NCBI GenBank assembly: GCA_001897155.1
Contig: MKSF01000003.1
Span: forward strand, 163,232-227,231
Length of the DNA stretch: 64,000 nt
DNA from: Bacteroidetes bacterium 47-18
Lineage (GTDB): Bacteria; Bacteroidota; Bacteroidia; Chitinophagales; Chitinophagaceae
Direction: 5' to 3'
The notes below the pieces were generated by a model, which worked only from the letters and a program-made list of their open reading frames with translations, ran no database searches and had not been told where the DNA came from. Below are positions 59,193 through 64,000 of this stretch, piece after piece (within the stretch, counting starts at the first letter, position 1; every line of letters begins with the position of its first letter). The position numbers and the translations under genes were made by a program.

Positions 59193-59624
59193 ATGAAATT
59201 GAAAGCAATCGTTATCGCAGGGTTAGGCTTACTGCTCGCCGGCGTAAGCCAGGCAAACGCGCAACAGGTTCACACCGCTCCTCCAATGGGCGCACCGGCC
59301 AAAACGCCACAGGTACCTGCTTCTATGCTGGCAAGCGGACAAAAAGCCCAGATGGAAGGCCTGCTGAATTCCCTGGAAAACGGCCAGATCCCCAACTCTG
59401 ACCTGGCAGGAGCTGCCCAGAAGGCAACGTCCTACATCAATGAAGACATCAATAGCGCAGAGAAAACCCTGGATAAAGCCAACAGCCAGGATGCCAAGAA
59501 GCTGGAAGGCAAAAAAGCCCTGCTGAAAAAAGCAGAAGTTTTAGCCGGCAAGTACAGCTCCGGTAAGGAAACCAAAAGGGATGCCCTGGTAGAATTACTG
59601 AAGCAGTATATCAAAACTTTGTAA
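59193..59624 (+). CDS. Small exported helical protein
   Basis: This 143-residue protein has a signal peptide (VIAGLGLLLAGVSQANAQ), a proline/alanine-rich linker and a charged helical C-terminus (LEGKKALLKKAEVLAGKY). No family is recognised. A perfect 21-bp inverted-repeat terminator follows. Confidence 0.6.
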   Translation: MKLKAIVIAGLGLLLAGVSQANAQQVHTAPPMGAPAKTPQVPASMLASGQKAQMEGLLNSLENGQIPNSDLAGAAQKATSYINEDINSAEKTLDKANSQDAKKLEGKKALLKKAEVLAGKYSSGKETKRDALVELLKQYIKTL

Positions 59625-59644
59625 TCATAACCAGAAGAAGGTTT

Positions 59645-59691
59645 ACAACGTATAAAAAAAGTGCCGTTAAGGCACTTTTTTTATACGTTGT
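59645..59691. terminator. Perfect 21-bp bidirectional terminator
   Basis: Arms 59645-59665 and 59671-59691 are exact reverse complements, with core AAAAAAAGTGCC / GGCACTTTTTTT and a GTTAA loop. T-runs on both strands allow termination in either direction. Confidence 0.85.
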
Positions 59692-59940
59692 TGCTTTTTT
59701 ATACCATTCCATCGTAATCACTGATATACCTGCTGAAAGCCATAATGAATCGGCTATACTTAACCCAGATATAGCTTGTCATAAAGCAGGACTGCATTCC
59801 CTGCTAAGCTGATGCAACCTTATCTTTATATAATACAACGTGACGGTCTGCTTACACGGAACATTCTCTTGAGGTACACCTGGCTAAGAGCGCTCCTATT
59901 CAGTCAGAGCGTGCTTTTGCTATAAAGGTACTGAGGTGTG

Positions 59941-59973
59941 CCGGTCATTCCGAACGGATGTAAGGCATTTCCT
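59941..59973 (+). repeat. REP-like dispersed repeat, copy B
   Basis: CCGGTCATTCCGAACGGATG followed by TAAGGCATTTCCT matches the minus strand of 52285-52316 with a few differences. The two copies are in opposite orientation 7.6 kb apart, both in gene-free intervals. Confidence 0.6.
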
Positions 59974-60184
59974 ATAATCATTTGCAGCATCTTAATGTAT
60001 CTACCTGATGGCTTTGTTGCTTATATACAGTCAGTTAATACGAAATAAAAGGAGTTGTATAAAAAGCCAGCAACCCTGTCAATATTGCGACTTAGCTCAA
60101 TATGACAGGGTTGTTTATATATACGTATCACATTTCGACAAGCTCAATGTGACACAACAGGCTCAATGTGACAATCAAAGCATA

Positions 60185-62149
60185 CTATTTTTTAAATATG
60201 GTTTTCAATACCGCCTCATTTACCTTTACAGGATATTTCTTTTTTAAGGAGGCGCTCCATTCTTTTTCCAGGTATTCCTGGTAATCCGATACCACAAAGC
60301 CTTTCGCTTCTTCCAGTGATTTCTCTACAGGAGCCGGGTATAGCTTCCTGGGAACGATCACCGTAAACATACCATTGCTGCTGATAATGGCCGAAGGCTT
60401 ATTTTCCTGCATACCGGCAGCGGTAGCATTGAATTTCTGGAATTCATACCTGCCGTCCTGTATAGCGATATTCACACGGTTGGCCTGGTCTGCTGCCAGC
60501 TCTTCATAAGCCCTGAACGGCTCCGTACCCTGGCTGATCTTTGCAAGCAGCTTTTCCAGGTCGCCCCTTTCCTTGGACTGGAAGACCCTTCCCTCAAAGC
60601 CGGGCTGCCATACATATTTGCTTTTGTGCTTCTGGTAAAAGTCATTTAATCCAAGCGTATCATCATTGGCTCTTTTCCATACCCTGGAGGAGTTCATCTC
60701 ATAGATCAGGATGGCATCATTGTAGTCATTCACCATATTCCTGAAATCCTTATTCTCGGCATACAACTGCTCGTATCTCACATCATTGATGACGTTATTG
60801 GTATAGTTGCTATATATATCATCAATGAGCTTATCGGTATTGCTGAGCAAAGGGCGTCCCCTGTTAACGGACTCGAAATAGGTCACAAAATCCCTGGCAT
60901 AGAAAGGCTTGCCGGCGACAGACAATAAAACGGCATTGGGATCGTACTGCTGCTGCTCATTATACAGGGTAAATTTCTCCTTATGCTCTTTTGCCGCCGT
61001 CTTGATCTTTGCAAGCACCTCTTTATGCTCTATCAGGTTGACCTTCGCCCTGATCTCTTCCTGCTTAGCTTCATGGGCCTGGATAGACCTGGAGTCCTGC
61101 TCCACCTTTCTCATAAGGTCCTTGGATTCCTCTTCATAGCTCCCTACCGGTATTTTCTTAACGAGCCTCAGGATGTGGTAGCCGAACTCGGATTTAACGG
61201 GATCGGAAATATCGCCCGGTTTCTTCAGCCCGAACGCGGCATCTTCCAGCGCTTTAGAGACATCCCCGGAGCGGAACGGCGCCAGCTCTCCTTTATTATT
61301 CTTGCTGAACCTGTCCTCAGAATAGGTAGCTACATACTGGTCGAAGGACGCCCCTTTACGCAATTCAGCAACGAGCCTGGACGCTTTTGCCTTCGCTTCC
61401 TTATCCTTTTCAGCACCTGCAGAAAGCGGCGCGCTGATCAGTATCTGCTGCACCTGTACCTGTCCCCTGTTGGGTCTCCTGCTCAGCACCTTCACGATAT
61501 GAAAGCCCTGGGAAGAAGCAAAAGGCTCAGAGATAGTGCCGGGTTTGGTATTGTAAAATTTTTCCTCGAAGGTATGTTCTGTCTGAAGCGCGGTGATATA
61601 GCCCAGGTAACCGCCGTTATTGGCCGTGCTGGCATCCATAGAGAATGTTTTGGCGGCTTCCTCAAACGTCATCTTTTTGGTATTTACCAGGTTGTAAACA
61701 CTGTCTATCTTCTGCCTGAATATATTTTTGGAACGCTGGTCATTGTTCATAGGGAAAGCTATGAATATGTGCGCTACTTCCACTTCTTCCTTCAGCCGCT
61801 GGTAGGCCTCTTTCGCCAGTCGCTCATTAATGGTCTTGTCCTTCAGGTAAGAGTGCGCCAGCTGCTTCTTGTAATGCTCTATTTCCCTTTTAACGGCCGT
61901 AACGGTATCCATCTGCAGCTCCCGGGCCTCCTGTAATTTCATACGGTATAATGTATAGTAATTCAGGTAATCCCGGATAGCATCCTCGCTATAGTTCACT
62001 TTGCCCTTGATGCTGTTGTTCTCATACATTTTAAGGAATTCATCTTTCGAGACCTTGATATTGCCCACTTCCATTAAGTTCTGAGCAAAAGCAGTTACTG
62101 TTCCTGCCAATAAGCTGATACTTAAAAAAGCTATCTTTTGTATTTTCAT
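60185..62149 (-). CDS. Exported PpiC/SurA-type peptidyl-prolyl isomerase
   Basis: This 654-residue protein has a signal peptide (IAFLSISLLAGTVTAFAQ) and two tandem parvulin (PpiC) domains: EVAHIFIAFPMNNDQRSKNI with GGYLGYITALQ and EPFASSQGFHIVKVL, then VQVQQILISAPLSAGAEK with SDPVKSEFGYHILRLV. The N-terminal helical SurA-like part and a long C-terminal helical region follow the Bacteroidota pattern. It folds outer-membrane and exported proteins in the periplasm. Confidence 0.88.
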   Translation of the reverse strand: MKIQKIAFLSISLLAGTVTAFAQNLMEVGNIKVSKDEFLKMYENNSIKGKVNYSEDAIRDYLNYYTLYRMKLQEARELQMDTVTAVKREIEHYKKQLAHSYLKDKTINERLAKEAYQRLKEEVEVAHIFIAFPMNNDQRSKNIFRQKIDSVYNLVNTKKMTFEEAAKTFSMDASTANNGGYLGYITALQTEHTFEEKFYNTKPGTISEPFASSQGFHIVKVLSRRPNRGQVQVQQILISAPLSAGAEKDKEAKAKASRLVAELRKGASFDQYVATYSEDRFSKNNKGELAPFRSGDVSKALEDAAFGLKKPGDISDPVKSEFGYHILRLVKKIPVGSYEEESKDLMRKVEQDSRSIQAHEAKQEEIRAKVNLIEHKEVLAKIKTAAKEHKEKFTLYNEQQQYDPNAVLLSVAGKPFYARDFVTYFESVNRGRPLLSNTDKLIDDIYSNYTNNVINDVRYEQLYAENKDFRNMVNDYNDAILIYEMNSSRVWKRANDDTLGLNDFYQKHKSKYVWQPGFEGRVFQSKERGDLEKLLAKISQGTEPFRAYEELAADQANRVNIAIQDGRYEFQKFNATAAGMQENKPSAIISSNGMFTVIVPRKLYPAPVEKSLEEAKGFVVSDYQEYLEKEWSASLKKKYPVKVNEAVLKTIFKK

Positions 62150-62490
62150 TGTATTGTCGGTTATACATTTAGAATTCGTAAAGATAAATAAATTTGCTAA
62201 CGATATTATAATATTAAGTATTTCAATATATCCCGATAACGATTGATTTGTAAATTTAAATGAGCAACAGCTATTTCTCCAAAAATTGTAACTTTACGGA
62301 TTCAACATTACAACTAACAAAATAGCACCCCGTGTTATGGAAATTGAATTTTTGAACTCTGGCTATATCAGGGTTAAAAAGCGATTGAAAAAAGTGATTA
62401 TGGCCCAATGGAGTTGACAGGAGACCATTCTCCCCAACCGCTGTAAACAATTTATTTTAATCTCATTCTAAACCAAAAAGAACTCAAACA
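62150..62490. other. Divergent promoter interval with a possible 26-codon reading frame
   Basis: The 341-base gap between ppiC and hppD carries an open reading frame at 62337-62417 (MEIEFLNSGYIRVKKRLKK, 26 codons, basic). No Shine-Dalgarno-like sequence precedes it. GGAG/CTCC forms a weak hairpin near 62421-62434. No clear riboswitch is seen. Confidence 0.25.
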
Positions 62491-63624
62491 ATGGAAAAGA
62501 CACTCACTTTTGCAGAAAAAATAGCGCAGGCACAGGATTTTTTACCTATCAACGGTACGGATTATATTGAATTTTATGTCGGCAACGCGAAGCAGGCGGC
62601 CCATTATTACAAAACCGCATTCGGCTTCCAGTCCGTGGCATATGCCGGACCGGAAACAGGCGTAAGAGACAGAGCTTCCTATGTGCTGCAGCAGGGAAAG
62701 ATCAGGCTGGTGCTCACTTCCGGTCTGAAATCAGACAGCCCCATCTGCGAGCACGCCCGCAAACACGGCGACGGCGTAAAGGTGCTGGCCCTCTGGGTAA
62801 ATGATGCCTATGACGCTTACGAGCAGACCACTAAACGCGGTGCCAGATCCTATATGGAACCGGTTACACTTACGGACGAGCATGGCGAGGTAAAAATGGC
62901 CGGCATCTATACCTACGGGGAAACGGTCCATATGTTCATTGAACGCACCAATTACAAAGGGGCCTTTATGCCGGGCTATGAAAAATGGGAATCCAATTAC
63001 AACCCGTCTGATGTGGGACTGCTGTACGTGGACCATTGCGTAGGCAATGTAGGCTGGAACAGGATGCTGCCGGTCGTAAAATGGTATGAAGAGGTAATGG
63101 GATTTGTCAATATCCTTTCCTTTGATGATAAGCAGATCAATACGGAGTATTCCGCGCTGATGTCAAAAGTAATGAGCAACGGTAATGGCTTCTCCAAATT
63201 CCCTATCAACGAGCCTGCTGAAGGCAAACGCAAGTCCCAGGTAGAAGAATACCTGGATTTCTATGAAGATGAAGGCGTGCAGCATATCGCCGTAGCGACC
63301 AGGGACATCATCAAGACCGTTACGGAATTAAAGGCCCGTGGCGTGGAATTCCTGTCTGCCCCGCCGTCTGCTTATTACGAGATGGTTCCTGAACGCGTAG
63401 GCCAGATAGATGAAGACCTTAAAAAGCTGGAAGAGCTGGGTATCCTGATCGACTGCGACGAAGAAGGCTACCTGCTGCAGATCTTCACCAAGCCGGTAGA
63501 AGACCGTCCTACGCTTTTCTACGAGATCATCGAAAGACATGGCGCGCAGAGCTTTGGCGCCGGTAACTTCAAAGCCCTGTTTGAAGCGCTGGAGAGAGAG
63601 CAGGAAAGAAGAGGCAATCTCTAA
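62491..63624 (+). CDS. hppD: 4-Hydroxyphenylpyruvate dioxygenase
   Basis: This 377-residue vicinal-oxygen-chelate enzyme has an N-terminal structural half (IEFYVGNAKQAAHYYKTAFG) and a catalytic half. The iron ligands are in YVDHCVGNVG (H182), GVQHIAVATRDI (H265) and FYEIIERHGA (E345). It makes homogentisate in tyrosine breakdown. No other tyrosine-pathway gene lies in the window. A terminator follows at 63642. Confidence 0.92.
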   Translation: MEKTLTFAEKIAQAQDFLPINGTDYIEFYVGNAKQAAHYYKTAFGFQSVAYAGPETGVRDRASYVLQQGKIRLVLTSGLKSDSPICEHARKHGDGVKVLALWVNDAYDAYEQTTKRGARSYMEPVTLTDEHGEVKMAGIYTYGETVHMFIERTNYKGAFMPGYEKWESNYNPSDVGLLYVDHCVGNVGWNRMLPVVKWYEEVMGFVNILSFDDKQINTEYSALMSKVMSNGNGFSKFPINEPAEGKRKSQVEEYLDFYEDEGVQHIAVATRDIIKTVTELKARGVEFLSAPPSAYYEMVPERVGQIDEDLKKLEELGILIDCDEEGYLLQIFTKPVEDRPTLFYEIIERHGAQSFGAGNFKALFEALEREQERRGNL

Positions 63625-63641
63625 TACTATATCTTACACAG

Positions 63642-63680
63642 AAAGGCTGCCCGGTACATATGTACTGAGCAGCCTTTTTA
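63642..63680 (+). terminator. Rho-independent terminator of hppD
   Basis: AAAGGCTGC (63642-63650) pairs with GCAGCCTTT (63669-63677), with an inner GTACATATGTAC palindrome in the loop, followed by T residues. Confidence 0.85.
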
Positions 63681-63895
63681 AATATAAACTGGTTAAGCAT
63701 TGCGGCATCCGGAGCGCAGCAGGCTGTTGTAGACTATGTTGCAGCACTTTTTGCAGGATAATGATCCGGGTATATTACCCCGATGCTATCAAAGAATCCC
63801 TGATCGATATCTAATTACAGCAAGTAAATTCTGTTCTTCTTTGAGAATAATAGTAATTAAATAGCTCGACGATAGTATTAAACTTATATTTTTTC

Positions 63896-64000
63896 GACAC
63901 TATTTCAAAAACTGTGTAAATGCTAAAAATCGGGGTTGAATACTCCGATTTTTTTACTTTTAAATATACACAGTTTTATGCGACCAGAAGATTTTTTGAC
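63896..64000 (+). mobile_element. Left end of an IS256-like insertion sequence (partial)
   Basis: GACACTATTTCAAAAACTGT at 63896 and the following GTAAATGC look like an IS256-family terminal repeat. CCGATTTTTTT after AAAAATCGG (63925-63948) forms a terminator-like hairpin, often found inside IS ends. ATACACAGTTTTATG contains a second ACACAGTTTT and the ATG at 63978 that starts MRPEDFL, reminiscent of Bacteroidota IS256 transposases. Only the edge is visible. Confidence 0.5.
63978..64000 (+). CDS. Start of a possible IS256-type transposase, cut by the window
   Basis: Only seven codons (MRPEDFL) are visible. They resemble the M-x-x-EDFL start of Bacteroidota IS256 transposases and follow an IS-end-like sequence. 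The rest lies beyond the window, so this rests mainly on context. Confidence 0.4.

Larger units (their letters stand above)
59625..60184. other. Gene-free interval with terminator, REP copy and hairpin
   Basis: The interval contains the terminator at 59645-59691, the REP-like copy at 59941-59973 and a near-perfect hairpin (CAACCCTGTCA...TGACAGGGTTG, 60070-60112). A CATTTCGACAAGCTCAATG / CTCAATGTGAC unit follows near 60130-60175. Nothing between 59692 and 59940 shows a gene. Confidence 0.5.

Noticed and set aside
1..64000. tRNA, rRNA and CRISPR arrays
   Set aside because: I searched by eye for tRNA-like cloverleaf ends, rRNA cores and regularly spaced repeats and found none. The palindrome array at 15379 has unequal units and no spacers of constant length.

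Overview
The window is Bacteroidota DNA. The supporting signs are promoter -7 boxes of the TAnnTTTG type, a traA-to-traQ conjugation module of the Bacteroides/CTnDOT kind, RteC, MobA/MobB/MobC, a PRTRC gene set, and host genes typical of the phylum (fused E1 alpha/beta dehydrogenase, PpiC-type secreted foldase, secreted parallel-type lipoprotein). It has two parts. From base 1 to about 49.3 kb is most of an integrative conjugative element (ICE) of moderate GC; its left end lies outside the window. From about 49.4 kb to 64 kb is visibly GC-richer chromosome, probably of a Chitinophagaceae- or Sphingobacteriaceae-like host. The family assignment is inference only.

ICE layout, left to right: rteC (excision/transfer control); a broken DUF2141 remnant; a leftward metal/cation cargo block (P-type ATPase, cytochrome b561-like protein, PAP2 phosphatase, CzcB, a CzcA-TolC fusion and a His-rich exported protein); the mobilisation genes mobC, mobB and mobA; a hairpin-rich non-coding interval (candidate oriT plus an array of short palindromes); traA, two DUF3408 genes and traD; an antisense two-gene Gabija anti-phage system (gajB, gajA); traE to traO and traQ; a small membrane protein; an AT-rich orphan gene with a PD-(D/E)XK nuclease motif; two excisionase-like HTH genes; a divergent DNA-damage-type unit (dnaE-like polymerase and dinB facing a XRE-S24 repressor, with a perfect 19-bp operator between them); a receiver-only protein and a GNAT acetyltransferase; a leftward PRTRC/DUF932/ssb operon; and a tyrosine integrase of the IntDOT type.

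Chromosomal side: E1 dehydrogenase, a cysteine-containing small protein, dprA, an ECF sigma factor, an operon of class III aminotransferase, rhomboid pseudoprotease and EEP-family hydrolase, an Asp-box lipoprotein, a small exported protein, a PpiC-type peptidyl-prolyl isomerase and hppD. The right edge appears to enter an IS256-like insertion sequence. Intergenic regions on this side carry a MITE-like element, REP-like repeats and a degenerate tandem hairpin repeat before dprA.

How the parts fit together: the ICE carries its own processing (MobA/B/C, TraG, Int, HTH factors), DNA metabolism (Ssb, DnaE-like polymerase, DinB), metal resistance and phage defence. The most noteworthy points are the Gabija module placed antisense inside the tra operon; the uncharacterised nuclease-motif gene with its own terminator, sitting between transfer and excision genes; the ICE-borne translesion unit with a clear operator; an 18-bp box repeated upstream of three distant ICE transcription units; and the palindrome array in front of the ParA-like traA.
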